Shown here in pieces: positions 28,254 through 37,379 of a stretch of DNA of 46,405 nucleotides (positions are counted from its first letter, which is position 1; every line of letters starts with the position of its first letter). The notes under the pieces are model-generated. The model was not told the origin of the DNA. It searched no databases and saw nothing but the letters and a program-made list of their open reading frames with translations. This DNA is from Muribaculaceae bacterium (lineage in GTDB: Bacteria > Bacteroidota > Bacteroidia > Bacteroidales > Muribaculaceae). The stretch is taken from positions 1-46,405 of the forward strand of contig JAIDKG010000077.1 in the NCBI GenBank assembly GCA_029051525.1, read 5' to 3'. A program made the position numbers and the translations under genes.

Positions 28254-28853
28254 TCAGCCAAGCCGCTCTATCATCACACCCTCTATCTTCTCCATCCGCC
28301 CTAAGAGGGCCTCGGAATGATCGGCGCGCATGGCCAGTCGAAGCATGCACACATTATTGAATTCGCGCTCCAGCACCTCCACATCACCCTCTTTGATGAG
28401 GCGCATCACACCATCGGCTGTGATGTAGGGCACCTCTACTTTGACCTCGACCATGCGGTGCATCTCTTTGCGCCCGGCATCCTCCAGGGCGAGTGAGGCG
28501 GCTTCGCGATAGGCGGCAATCAGTCCGGAGGTGCCGAGCTTTATGCCGCCGAAGTAGCGCACCACCACCACCAGCACATCGGTCACACCGTAGCTGCGGA
28601 TCTGCCCTAATATCGGCTTGCCGGCGGTGCCGGAGGGCTCGCCGTTGTCGTTGAGCTGGAAGTCGGTCATGGCAGCTCCGAGCATATAGGCCCAGCACAC
28701 ATGCCGGGCATCATGATAGGCATTCTGATACTCCTTGATGCGGGCCTTGGCTTCTTCAGCATCACCCACAGGGATAGCAAAGGCCAGAAAGCGGCTCATC
28801 TTCTCGCGATATTGCCCCTCTCCGGCCTTTGATATGTGATAGTATGTATCCAT
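28254..28853 (-). CDS. YigZ/IMPACT family protein (UPF0029)
   Basis: The 199-residue protein has the UPF0029 N-terminal domain with the signature DNGEPSGTAGKPIL and VVVRYFGGIKLGTSGLIAAYREAA, followed by the small C-terminal ferredoxin-like DUF1949 domain. Eukaryotic IMPACT acts in translation control; the bacterial role is not settled and may involve nucleotide or RNA binding. A DJ-1 family gene lies 122 bases upstream on the same strand. Confidence 0.92.
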   Translation of the reverse strand: MDTYYHISKAGEGQYREKMSRFLAFAIPVGDAEEAKARIKEYQNAYHDARHVCWAYMLGAAMTDFQLNDNGEPSGTAGKPILGQIRSYGVTDVLVVVVRYFGGIKLGTSGLIAAYREAASLALEDAGRKEMHRMVEVKVEVPYITADGVMRLIKEGDVEVLEREFNNVCMLRLAMRADHSEALLGRMEKIEGVMIERLG

Positions 28854-28975
28854 TTACTTTTATTAACGGCTATGACGCGCATAAATTGCATAGCCGGTCA
28901 CGCATCTCCGCAGGAGGCTGTAGCTCCCGAAGACACTTCTGAAGATGCTCCCGAAGATGCTCCCGACTCCGATGT

Positions 28976-29560
28976 TCAACCGAAGTCGACCGGTGTGCAC
29001 TCTGCCGGATAGGCAAGCATCCCGGCTGCCACTTCATTGGCCTGATGGCTACCCACTGTCTCTCTAACTATGGTCAGCGCCCAGTCAAGAGCCCTGGCCG
29101 GTCCGCTGCCGGTCACAAATTTACCATCCACCACCACGGGCTTATCCTCATAGATGGCGCCGTTGAGGCGGTCTTCAAATCCGGGATAGCAGGTGGCCTT
29201 CACTCCTTTGAGCACGCCAAGCTGACCGAGCACCACTGCCGGAGCGGCGCAGATGGCAGCGATACGACCGTCGCTGCCATTGGCCTGTCGCTCTATCAGA
29301 CCCTGCAGCGGAGCGAAGTCGTAGAGATTGACCGATCCGGGCATGCCTCCCGGAAGAATAATCCATTCAGGAGAGTCGAAGAGTGTATTGTCATATAGCA
29401 CATCGGCCTTGACCGAGATGCCATGCGCTCCGGTCACCTGGAGCGATTCGGTGATCGATACGGTCTTTACAGGGATACCGGCACGACGCAGCACATCGAC
29501 GGCTGTGAGAGCCTCGACCTCCTCAAATCCATTGGCTAAAAACAAAAATGATTGCTTCAT
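28976..29560 (-). CDS. DJ-1/PfpI family protein
   Basis: The 194-residue protein resembles YajL/DJ-1, cysteine-based proteins linked to protection against glyoxal-type damage or oxidative stress. The nucleophile Cys104 lies in AAICAAPAVVLG, and the interacting glutamate is Glu16 in NGFEEVEA. ILPGGMPG, where DJ-1 proteins carry the conserved glycine-rich loop, is at about 69-75. Strong similarity to DJ-1 rather than to the hexameric PfpI proteases suggests no protease activity. Confidence 0.9.
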   Translation of the reverse strand: MKQSFLFLANGFEEVEALTAVDVLRRAGIPVKTVSITESLQVTGAHGISVKADVLYDNTLFDSPEWIILPGGMPGSVNLYDFAPLQGLIERQANGSDGRIAAICAAPAVVLGQLGVLKGVKATCYPGFEDRLNGAIYEDKPVVVDGKFVTGSGPARALDWALTIVRETVGSHQANEVAAGMLAYPAECTPVDFG

Positions 29561-29655
29561 CTTATATGTGGTATTTTACGTGTTATCAATCGATTAAATG
29601 CTTTAGGCCGCATTTTGGCGAAATAGGTGTATTGCTCAGGTGCAAAATTTTTCTT

Positions 29656-29663
29656 CAAATTTA
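29656..29663 (-). promoter_or_regulatory. -7 box of the DJ-1 gene
   Basis: On the minus strand the octamer reads TAAATTTG, an exact TAnnTTTG match, about 95 bases ahead of the start codon. I see no clear -33 TTTG. Confidence 0.4.
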
Positions 29664-29684
29664 ATACTTTCCGGCGAATTTTGC

Positions 29685-29692
29685 TAATTTTG
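29685..29692 (+). promoter_or_regulatory. -7 box of rmuC
   Basis: TAATTTTG matches TAnnTTTG. The -33 region is weak (TTTC). It is divergent from the DJ-1 box 22 bases away and would give rmuC a leader of about 140 pyrimidine-rich bases. Confidence 0.4.
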
Positions 29693-29837
29693 CAGTAGAT
29701 TTTTCCATCTGTTGTTTAACAGATGTAAACCACATCCTTTCTCCCTCTGCCACCGCTTCTCCCCGTTCCTCCTCCCTTTTTTCTATCAACCCACTTTACT
29801 ATCCCATCGCAAAAAGCAACTCAACGCTTCAACAATT

Positions 29838-31241
29838 ATGGATATTACTCCGATTCTGCTAATCATCCTTATTCTCGGGCTCGCGGCTGTGGCGATGCTC
29901 GTGGTGCGCCGCACATCATCGGCATCCTCTTCCTCTTCTGCCGCCGCGCAGGAGGCCGAAGAGGCCCGACGCCGATATGAGGAGTCTACACGCGCTCTGC
30001 TCGAGGAGACCCGACGCCAGTATGAACTCCAGATTGCCCGACTCGAGCAGCGACTCGAGGCCCAACGGGCTGAAAGCGAGCAACGGCTGGAGCGCCGCTC
30101 GGCCGAAATGCGCCGACAGGCGGCTATGGAATTTGCCGCACTCGCACAGGAGACCCTGCAACGCGAAACGAGCAATCTGCAGCGTGGCAACCGTTCCGAC
30201 ATCGACACCATCCTCTCGCCGCTGCGTCAGCGTCTGGCCGATTTCCAGCAGACGGTGAGCGATACATATGTCAAGGAGAATGCTTCGCGCGAGGCTCTGT
30301 CGCGTCAGATCGAGACTCTGGCGCGCGCCAATGCCGAAATCGGCAATGAGGCGCGCCGACTCTCTAATGCTTTGCGTGGCGATACCCGATATCAGGGGCG
30401 TTGGGGGGAGACGGTGCTGCAGCAGTTGCTGGAGAGGGCCGGACTCCTCCCGGGGGTGCATTTCGAAGCGCAGGTCTCTTCGATCGGGGGGAGGGATATG
30501 CGCTCCGATGAGGGGCGCGACCTGCGACCCGACATGGTGATTCTACTCCCGGGCGGACATAAGATTGTGGTCGATGCCAAGACTTCGCTCACCGATTTCC
30601 TGGCATATGCCGAAGCCCCGACCGAGGAGCAGGCGGCCGATTGCCTCAAGCGCCATGTGGCATCGGTAAAAAAACATATCAAGGAATTGGCCGATAAGCA
30701 GTATCATCGTCTGATTCCGGGGGCGCTGGAGCATTCGCTGATGTTTATGCCCAACGATGCCTCTTTCCTTGCCGCTCTGCGGGGCGATGCCACTCTGGGA
30801 GAGTATGCACTGCGGCAGAATGTGGTGATTGTGTCGCCGGCTCATCTGCTGTCGGTGGTGCAGTTGGTGTCGCAGATCTGGCGCGTGGAGAATCAGAACC
30901 GCAATGCCGAGGCTATTGCCGAGGCCGGTGGCAAATTATATGATAAAGTGGCGGCCTTTCTTGAGGATTTCTCTAAGATCAATCGTAATATTCAGGCCGC
31001 CGGGCGGGCGTATGAGAGCAGTCTGAAGCAGCTCACCGGGGGTAGCCAAAGCATCTCCGCCCGCGCCGAGCGACTGCGTGGCATGGGGGCTAAGGTCACA
31101 CGCCGCATCCCGGAGTCGATGCAGCCCACAGAGCAAGCGCCCTCTCTCTTTGATATGCCGGAGCCATTTAATCGCTCGGAGCAGCAGGAGGGGGAGGTAC
31201 CTACCGGGGGGGAGGATACTCCGGAGGGACTCAGCGCGTGA
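29838..31241 (+). CDS. rmuC: DNA recombination protein RmuC
   Basis: The 467-residue protein has an N-terminal membrane anchor (ITPILLIILILGLAAVAMLVV), a long Glu/Arg/Gln-rich coiled coil (about 35-150), and then the RmuC domain with RYQGRWGETVLQQLLE, PDMVILLPGGHKIVVDAKTSL and FMPNDASF. The PD-(D/E)XK-like core is recognisable. RmuC limits DNA inversion at inverted repeats in E. coli and is probably a membrane-bound nuclease. An upstream ATG at 29712 adds 42 residues of pyrimidine-derived sequence, so 29838 is better. Its last 11 bases overlap the convergent patatin gene. Confidence 0.93.
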   Translation: MDITPILLIILILGLAAVAMLVVRRTSSASSSSSAAAQEAEEARRRYEESTRALLEETRRQYELQIARLEQRLEAQRAESEQRLERRSAEMRRQAAMEFAALAQETLQRETSNLQRGNRSDIDTILSPLRQRLADFQQTVSDTYVKENASREALSRQIETLARANAEIGNEARRLSNALRGDTRYQGRWGETVLQQLLERAGLLPGVHFEAQVSSIGGRDMRSDEGRDLRPDMVILLPGGHKIVVDAKTSLTDFLAYAEAPTEEQAADCLKRHVASVKKHIKELADKQYHRLIPGALEHSLMFMPNDASFLAALRGDATLGEYALRQNVVIVSPAHLLSVVQLVSQIWRVENQNRNAEAIAEAGGKLYDKVAAFLEDFSKINRNIQAAGRAYESSLKQLTGGSQSISARAERLRGMGAKVTRRIPESMQPTEQAPSLFDMPEPFNRSEQQEGEVPTGGEDTPEGLSA

Positions 31242-33753
31242 AGCGCGGAGCCAGGAAGAAGAGGCCGAAGCTCAGTCCGAAGTGCCAGTTGCCATGCGGG
31301 GAGGTGAGGTAATTTCCATACACCGATATCGAGGCAAACGGCAGATTATACACAGCCGCTATCTCGCCGATAAATTCGGGATGTTTGAACCATCCTGTGT
31401 ATCGGGCCATGCCGTTGTAGTCGCGCTCTATGCCGCGCACAGGGAGGAAACCGTAGAAGTCGCCGCGCAACTGGAGCTTGTCGATCGGATTCCAGATCGG
31501 GTTAAGACCGGCGGCCACGTAATTGTAGGAGCGGAGGCCGGGATTGAAGTAATCGGAGGTCGATGGCGTGGGGGTGAAGGCGGGAGCCGAGAGGAGTTCG
31601 GCGGTATAGGTCTGGTAGAGATTGCCTAATGTGGCCACTCCGCGGCCATATGCACCGAGGTATACATCATGACCGATAGAGTAGTAATGGCGCCAGAGCA
31701 CCTCGGCCGAGGCGCGGTAACGCCGGTGATAACTGATGCGCTTCGGCGTGGCCTCCACGCCGCCGGGAGTGTAGATAGCATGTTGCCACTCCCCTGCCAC
31801 ATCGATTTTGAACTGTCGCCCCTGCATGGGATACATCGCGTCATTGAGCGTATTGAATTCCCAGCCACCGCTGATGGTGGCCAGTTTGGTGCGGGAGTGG
31901 TCGCGCTTGTCGATATTGAAGTTGATCTCTTCCGAATCGGGATAGTATTTCCAGCGCTTCTCGCCATAGGCGGCCGATAGGGTCAGCACCGATTTGCGAC
32001 CGGTGGCCAGACAGTAGTGCATGCGCACAAATTGCTCGGTGTCGGTGATGAAGGAGGGGGAATTATCCTCATAGAACATAAGCTGCGAACTGTAATACTT
32101 ATGCCTGCTCATCACCCCCTCCAGCTTCAGATAGGCCGGGCGGCGGCTATGGATGGTGAATTTTCCCGACAACATGCCGGCATAATAGCTCTGCCCTATC
32201 CAACCGCTCAGATCCACATCGAGTGAGTTGTAGCTCAGGGTGTGATACCCTAAATCAAGGTAGAGCATGCTCTGGGTGCCGGTGGTGAGCCAGCCACCCA
32301 CTCCGATATTCCATGGATTATTGATTTCGGGATGAAGCACGAGGGTATTGTTTTTCCGCACCAGCGGTTGGGCCCGGTCGGGCTTGCCATATTCCACCAC
32401 GGGGAGGAGATTGCGCAGTTTGCCTCCGCTTATGGCGCGGTAGTAGGCATCCTGTGTCTGCTCCAGTCCGAAGGGCTGATTGGGATAGCCTCGGTCGAAT
32501 AGGAATTTCAGGAAGTCGCGCTGACCGGGGCTGCCGGCAGTGACAGCCACCGAGTCGAATAGCACCTCGGGAGTGGCTGCGGCAAATTGACGCCGGCGGG
32601 CGGCCACCTCTTCGGCACTGCGCCGCGCGGCGGTGCGCTGCTTGATCGAATCCACCATGGCCAGCCCTGTCTTGTAGCCTATCTCATATATCACATCGGC
32701 CTGACCGAAGTCGAGCACTCCGAAGTCGAGCACGGGGCACTGGATTTTGATGCCGTCGGAGGAGGGCACACTGTAGTTGTTGTTCTGTATGATCATATCC
32801 TCAAGTTGGGAGAGGATATTGTTTTTCTGGGGTTTGCCATCGGGGCTCGACACCGACACTCCGATTATGAAGGCCGGATCAAAGTCTTCCTGCATCACAT
32901 CTACAGGGAAGTTGTCGTAGATGCCGCCATCATAGACCAATACTCCATCCATCTCTATGGGGCGGAACACGAGCGGAAAACTCATTGATGCCCGCACGGC
33001 GCGCCCTAAGTCGCCACTGTCGAGCACTATCTTATGCTTGTGGTACACATCGCTCGTCACACACCTGAATGGCACCATCAGATTATTGAAATCCTCCTCA
33101 CATTGAGCCGAATAGGGGGTATAAATCTGAAGAAATTCTATATTCATGGCCAGGGGGCTTATGAGCGATGAGGGAATGAGCTGAGCCGTGATGTTGTTGC
33201 TCACCGAGTCGCGCAGGCTGACGCTGACATTGGCCCAGGCCGGTGTGGGGGCGGGTTGGGAGAAGTAATACACCAGTGAGGGATCGAGCGTGCCGGTGGA
33301 GCAGTCAAGGAATACGGGCGATTTCATAAAGGCCAACATCTCATCGGGCGACATACCGATGCTGTACAGACTCCCCACGATGGCTCCCATCGAGGTGCCG
33401 GTGATGCAGTCGATCGGAATATCATTCTCTTCGAGAGCTTTGATCACACCGATATGGGCGATACCCTTGGCACCTCCGCCGCTCAGCACAAGTCCTACCC
33501 TATATTCGCCACGATGATATGCCTGCGACACATCGGGCCGCGGCAACATACTGTCGGCCGGAAGCGTGGGGGCGGCAAGCGTGGCCCTCATATCCGGAAT
33601 CGAATCGGCCAGACCCGGCGCACCGGGATCGAACACACCGCAGCTCAGTGAGTCAGCCATGGCTGCGCGGTGAGCCTCTGCTCTTGGCGCAATGCCAAGG
33701 AGCGATATAATCAATGCTGTAATGCAGGATAGTCGGCACATAATCATCTTCAT
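31231..33753 (-). CDS. patatin-like phospholipase with C-terminal outer-membrane beta-barrel
   Basis: This 840-residue protein resembles the PlpD group. It has a signal peptide (to about residue 27) and a patatin domain with oxyanion loop SGGGAKG (91-97), nucleophile Ser121 in GTSMG, and catalytic Asp275 in DGG. A central linker/POTRA-like region follows, and then a C-terminal half rich in alternating aromatic beta strands ending in F-x-R-F-T-R, which looks like a BamA/FhaC-type barrel. It should sit in the outer membrane with the phospholipase domain carried alongside. The Ser-Asp dyad is intact. Starts at 33753, 33747 or 33741 are all possible. It overlaps rmuC tail to tail by 11 bases. Confidence 0.9.
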   Translation of the reverse strand: MKMIMCRLSCITALIISLLGIAPRAEAHRAAMADSLSCGVFDPGAPGLADSIPDMRATLAAPTLPADSMLPRPDVSQAYHRGEYRVGLVLSGGGAKGIAHIGVIKALEENDIPIDCITGTSMGAIVGSLYSIGMSPDEMLAFMKSPVFLDCSTGTLDPSLVYYFSQPAPTPAWANVSVSLRDSVSNNITAQLIPSSLISPLAMNIEFLQIYTPYSAQCEEDFNNLMVPFRCVTSDVYHKHKIVLDSGDLGRAVRASMSFPLVFRPIEMDGVLVYDGGIYDNFPVDVMQEDFDPAFIIGVSVSSPDGKPQKNNILSQLEDMIIQNNNYSVPSSDGIKIQCPVLDFGVLDFGQADVIYEIGYKTGLAMVDSIKQRTAARRSAEEVAARRRQFAAATPEVLFDSVAVTAGSPGQRDFLKFLFDRGYPNQPFGLEQTQDAYYRAISGGKLRNLLPVVEYGKPDRAQPLVRKNNTLVLHPEINNPWNIGVGGWLTTGTQSMLYLDLGYHTLSYNSLDVDLSGWIGQSYYAGMLSGKFTIHSRRPAYLKLEGVMSRHKYYSSQLMFYEDNSPSFITDTEQFVRMHYCLATGRKSVLTLSAAYGEKRWKYYPDSEEINFNIDKRDHSRTKLATISGGWEFNTLNDAMYPMQGRQFKIDVAGEWQHAIYTPGGVEATPKRISYHRRYRASAEVLWRHYYSIGHDVYLGAYGRGVATLGNLYQTYTAELLSAPAFTPTPSTSDYFNPGLRSYNYVAAGLNPIWNPIDKLQLRGDFYGFLPVRGIERDYNGMARYTGWFKHPEFIGEIAAVYNLPFASISVYGNYLTSPHGNWHFGLSFGLFFLAPRFTR

Positions 33754-33923
33754 TCAAAGTGGAATCATCGTAAGGCGCACTCTCGCTTCTCGGGGGTGCA
33801 GACCTAACATTTTAACACTTACGCCCGCAAATAGTTTCTCGCGCATCCAATATCCAGCGCCGGTACCTGAAGTTTTGCCGTGTTGCGACTTCCGGCGTAA
33901 GAATCCATCACCCTCTGCCTACA
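33754..33923. other. intergenic region upstream of the patatin gene
   Basis: I see no gene. The region should hold the patatin promoter, but I find no exact TAnnTTTG box on the minus strand. Confidence 0.3.
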
Positions 33924-33964
33924 AAAATACCCTCCGGCGGAATTTCGCAATCCGGCCGGAGGGT
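33924..33964 (-). terminator. terminator of the DUF349 operon
   Basis: A perfect 10-bp stem (33929-33938 with 33955-33964, 16-base loop) is followed on the minus strand by ATTTTTG. It lies about 105 bases beyond the DUF349 stop codon. Confidence 0.7.
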
Positions 33965-33998
33965 GTCGTTTCGATGTTGTTATTGTGTCAGTTTGTGT

Positions 33999-34034
33999 AG
34001 TCGTGCTCACACGTGTTTATGCAGTCGTGCTCAC
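33999..34034. repeat. short direct repeat AGTCGTGCTCAC
   Basis: Two exact 12-base copies (33999-34010 and 34023-34034) lie 24 bases apart in the 3' untranslated region of the DUF349 gene. No function is apparent. Confidence 0.5.
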
Positions 34035-34070
34035 GTCGCAGACACACTCTTACAACTGCCTGTGTGAGTT

Positions 34071-35891
34071 TTATTCCTTCACATTCTTGGCCGCATCGAT
34101 CATGCGGATCTTCTCCTTGAGCTGAGCGATCTCCTCTTCGATGCGAGCCATCTTCCGCTCCATCTCTTTGAGCATGGAGCTGCCGGCCGATGTCTTCACA
34201 TTGAAGAAGCCAAGATTATTGGCATAAGTCTTGAGTTCCTGACTCTTGGCATCGATCTGGCGCATTAAGCGGTCGCGCTCTGATCCGAGCTTGCGCGAGT
34301 CATCCTTCATATTGCTGAGCTGACCCTCGAAGTGCTGACGGCGCTCCTTGGAGCGGCTTGCGCTGAAAGCTCCGTAGAGGGCATTGCATGCCTCGCGGTA
34401 TTCGCTATGGAGCTGGTCTTTGAGTTTGAAAGGCACATGCCCTACACTCTCCCAACGCTCCTGAAGCTCTTTGATGCGGCGCAGTCCCTCGCGGCGATCC
34501 ACATCAAGGGGAATCTCCTTGATAGCAGCCAGAATCTCGCGTTTGGCCTCGAGATTGGCCTGCTCATCGGCCTGACGCTTGGCATTCTTCTCTTTGCGCA
34601 GGGCGAAGAATGCATTGCAAGCCGTAGTGAATCGCTGCCAGATGGCATCGGAGTGCTTGCGGGGCACGGTGCCGATGGTGCGCCATTCGGCCTGAAGCTT
34701 CTGGAGCTCTTCGTAGTTCTTTTTGGAATCACCCTGGGCCAGAAGTGCTTCGGCTCGCTCGCAAAGACGGGTCTTCGCCTCGAGATTGGCCTGATAGCCG
34801 TCGCGGGTGGTCTGGAAGTAGGCGGTCTTCGCCTCGAAGAATGCATCGCAGGCGGCGCGATAGCGGGCGAAGAGATCGTTGTTGACCTTGCGCGAAGCGA
34901 ATCCGAGAGCTTTCCAGTCGGCCTGAAGTGCCTTGATGCGATCGGCAGCCTCATCCCATGCCACAAAGCTCTTGAGAGCCTCGCGGTCTATGCCGTTGAT
35001 GGCGGCTATGATAGCTTCTTTGGCCTCTTCGTTGCGCTTCTCTTCAGCCTTGCGCTGCTCAAAGAATTCCTGATGGCGGCGATTCACGGCGCCGGAAGCC
35101 TCTTTGAATTCCTCCCAGATTTCGTCGCGGAGCTCCTTTACCACGGGGCCGGTCTCGCGCCATTCGGCATGGAGAGTCTGGAGTTTGCGGCCGGCCTCCA
35201 CCACATCGGCCTCTTCGGCCAGGGCTTTGGCATCGGCTATGATGCGGCGCTTCACCTCGAGGTTCTTGCGGAAATCGAGGTCGCGAAGCTCTTTATTCAT
35301 CTTAAGAGTGTCGTAGTATTGCTCCACCACACTCTGGAATTGCTTCCAGATTTCGGTCTCGGCCGAGGGTGTGACATCCTTGATATCGCGGAAGCCCTGC
35401 TGGAGCTCCTGGAATTTCTGGAAGTGCAGATTCACATTGTCGGTGTCGGCCACGATGGTCTCCATCTCGGCGATGATGCGGCGGCGCTCCTCGAGATTCT
35501 TGCTGAGGCGCTCCTCTTCGGCCTCGAGATAGGCCTGACGCAGCTCGCGGAAACGGGCTATTAGCTCTTTGGCCTCATTCTCGGCGGCATCGGGATTGGC
35601 CGAGAATGTCTCGGGGGCGTTGCCGGCCTCGACATGGGCATTCATCTCATCGTTGACCTCGCGCTGGCGCAGGGAGAAGAGGGCCTGCTTGATGGCCATC
35701 ACCTCGCGATGGGAGTTGACACTCTTTGTCTCTACAATCTGCCGCAGGTCGGCAAGCAATTCCTCTTTGCTCATGGCGTGCACATTGCGGCTCTCCTCTT
35801 CGACTCTTGTTGTAGCGGTGGCCTCGGTCTCTGCGCATGCCACGACTTCGGCCCCGGGCTCGGAAGTCGTGATGATTTCGGGTTCAGTCAT
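34071..35891 (-). CDS. DUF349 repeat protein
   Basis: The 606-residue, highly charged, all-helical protein contains about five DUF349 repeats (near 155-215, 225-290, 310-370, 385-450 and 465-530). Each centres on a motif like LQAEWRTIGTVPRKHSDAIWQRF. The C-terminal 70 residues form a coiled coil with heptads of Leu and Lys. There is no signal peptide or membrane segment. The family is common in Bacteroidetes and has no settled function; the coils suggest a scaffold. It lies 83 bases downstream of a cyclophilin gene on the same strand. Confidence 0.88.
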   Translation of the reverse strand: MTEPEIITTSEPGAEVVACAETEATATTRVEEESRNVHAMSKEELLADLRQIVETKSVNSHREVMAIKQALFSLRQREVNDEMNAHVEAGNAPETFSANPDAAENEAKELIARFRELRQAYLEAEEERLSKNLEERRRIIAEMETIVADTDNVNLHFQKFQELQQGFRDIKDVTPSAETEIWKQFQSVVEQYYDTLKMNKELRDLDFRKNLEVKRRIIADAKALAEEADVVEAGRKLQTLHAEWRETGPVVKELRDEIWEEFKEASGAVNRRHQEFFEQRKAEEKRNEEAKEAIIAAINGIDREALKSFVAWDEAADRIKALQADWKALGFASRKVNNDLFARYRAACDAFFEAKTAYFQTTRDGYQANLEAKTRLCERAEALLAQGDSKKNYEELQKLQAEWRTIGTVPRKHSDAIWQRFTTACNAFFALRKEKNAKRQADEQANLEAKREILAAIKEIPLDVDRREGLRRIKELQERWESVGHVPFKLKDQLHSEYREACNALYGAFSASRSKERRQHFEGQLSNMKDDSRKLGSERDRLMRQIDAKSQELKTYANNLGFFNVKTSAGSSMLKEMERKMARIEEEIAQLKEKIRMIDAAKNVKE

Positions 35892-35974
35892 GATAGGTGG
35901 TTAGGTTATCCTTCGTAAGGGTGTGGGGATATACGGCCACGACCGGCGCTGCCGGCCGCGGCTTTCTTCTTATA

Positions 35975-36844
35975 TTACTTGCTTATTACTTTCATGCTCA
36001 GCACTCTGATATCCTCCAGCGGACGGTCGGAGGGATCGGTCTGGGCTTTCTGGATCTTCTCTACGGTGTCCATGCCTTCGATTACCTCACCGAATACGGT
36101 GTATTGGTTGTCGAGATGCGGTGTGCCACCCAGGTCCACATAGTCCTGTTTGAGCTGCTCGGGAAGAGAGGGCACCTCTACTTCGGCCTCCAGACGGGCT
36201 ATGAGCTCCTGGCGGTAGGCTTCGAGAGCGGCGCGGTCGCCGGCTGCCTGAAGCTCGCGGATGGTGTCGGCATTCTCTTTCATGAGGCGCATCCAGTATT
36301 TCTGCTTCACATCGTTGGCCATGCGCTGCTCGGCCTGCTCGATCGAGCGGCGCGACTGCTTCTGGCCGGTCACGATATAGAACTGCGAGCCCGATGAGCG
36401 GCGCTCGGGATTCACGGCATCGCCGGTGCGGGCTGCAGCCAGGGCACCATATTTGTGATAATGCTTCGGATAGAGAATCTCGGCTTCAAGTGTATAGCCC
36501 GGATCTCCGCTACCCAGCTGCTTGCCGGCCGGGGCCTCTTTGGAATTGGGGTCGCCGGTCTGCACCATAAAGTTCTCTATCACGCGATGGAAGAGCACTC
36601 CATCGTAGTAGCCCTCTTCGGCCAGACGCAGGAAATTGTCGCGGTGAGCCGGGGTGTCGCCGTATAGGCGCACTTTGATGGGGCCCTCGGTGGTGATAAT
36701 CTCCACGATGGCGTCGGAGGAAGTGACGGTATCTGTCATTTGTGGGGTTGCATTTGATGCGGCCTCTTTATCCTGGCGAGCCGCATTGGCACCCAGCGAG
36801 GCGAGGAGCATCATGATTATGGGTAATATTCTTCTTATTGTCAT
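35975..36844 (-). CDS. secreted cyclophilin-type peptidyl-prolyl isomerase with large insert
   Basis: The 289-residue precursor has a signal peptide (TIRRILPIIMMLLASLGANA). The cyclophilin domain starts near residue 46, with FHRVIENFMVQTGDP (85-99) holding the catalytic-region residues, and SQFYIVTG (153-160). The domain resumes at NQYTVFGEVIEGMD (246-259). Between these parts lies an insert of about 79 mostly helical, charged residues (161-239). It should fold proteins in the periplasm. An upstream ATG at 36904 would place 20 residues before the signal peptide, so 36844 is chosen. Confidence 0.92.
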   Translation of the reverse strand: MTIRRILPIIMMLLASLGANAARQDKEAASNATPQMTDTVTSSDAIVEIITTEGPIKVRLYGDTPAHRDNFLRLAEEGYYDGVLFHRVIENFMVQTGDPNSKEAPAGKQLGSGDPGYTLEAEILYPKHYHKYGALAAARTGDAVNPERRSSGSQFYIVTGQKQSRRSIEQAEQRMANDVKQKYWMRLMKENADTIRELQAAGDRAALEAYRQELIARLEAEVEVPSLPEQLKQDYVDLGGTPHLDNQYTVFGEVIEGMDTVEKIQKAQTDPSDRPLEDIRVLSMKVISK

Positions 36845-36928
36845 CTTTTGATTGAGTGAGGTCGGAGCCGCCACGGCAGCAGCAGGAGGATGAGGGCACC
36901 GCATGAGTGAATGGGAGCCCGGTCTGCC

Positions 36929-37324
36929 TCAGTTGAATGTGCCGGTGGGGAATACGCGCTTGTAGAGGCGGCGGAACACATCATCAGTGGCCACCAGCTC
37001 ATCTATCCTCTCCGCATAGTCTTTGCCCCAGATGGCTTCGGGGAGCTGACCTATGTAGCGGCGCTCGCGGTCTTTGTCGATGGCTCCCTCTATGAGTTGG
37101 GGGAGAAACTCATCGAATTGCTCACGATCCACTGCCGCCAGAAACCGGGCCGTGCTGGCCAGAAACTGGCCCGAGGCATCGGCACGCTTCAGGTCCATTA
37201 TCAGATTGTCAAGCTGGTTGCGACAATCAGCCACATGGTTTACGATATATTCGTAAATCTCCATCGCGCGGCTCTCATCGGCTACAGCCATTGGGGTGTT
37301 TTGGTCGCTCATATGCTCTGTCAT
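36929..37324 (-). CDS. conserved small protein of unknown function
   Basis: I do not recognise a named family. The 131-residue product is acidic and predicted all-helical, with no signal peptide or membrane segment. Recognisable stretches are IYEYIVNHVADCRNQLDNLIMDLK and a C-terminal VFRRLYKRVFPTGTFN. The -7 box at 37340-37347 implies a start site near 37333. That excludes the longer frame starting at 37438 and fits ATG 37324 or, with a more normal leader, ATG 37312. It is the first gene of a minus-strand run with the cyclophilin and DUF349 genes. Confidence 0.7.
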   Translation of the reverse strand: MTEHMSDQNTPMAVADESRAMEIYEYIVNHVADCRNQLDNLIMDLKRADASGQFLASTARFLAAVDREQFDEFLPQLIEGAIDKDRERRYIGQLPEAIWGKDYAERIDELVATDDVFRRLYKRVFPTGTFN

Positions 37325-37339
37325 ATACAAGTTCGGCCA

Positions 37340-37372
37340 CAAATTTAGTAAAAAATTTCTTAGTACGCCCAA
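37340..37372 (-). promoter_or_regulatory. leftward promoter of the unknown gene-cyclophilin-DUF349 run
   Basis: On the minus strand TAAATTTG (37347-37340) matches the -7 consensus, with TTG (37372-37370) 22 bases upstream. It interleaves with a rightward promoter at 37380. Confidence 0.55.
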
Positions 37373-37379
37373 TTTTGTG

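Noticed and set aside
34332-35564. 410-codon plus-strand frame opposite the DUF349 gene
   Set aside because: The Leu/Gly/Ala-rich pseudo-membrane composition is the complement of Glu/Lys/Arg-rich coiled-coil codons.
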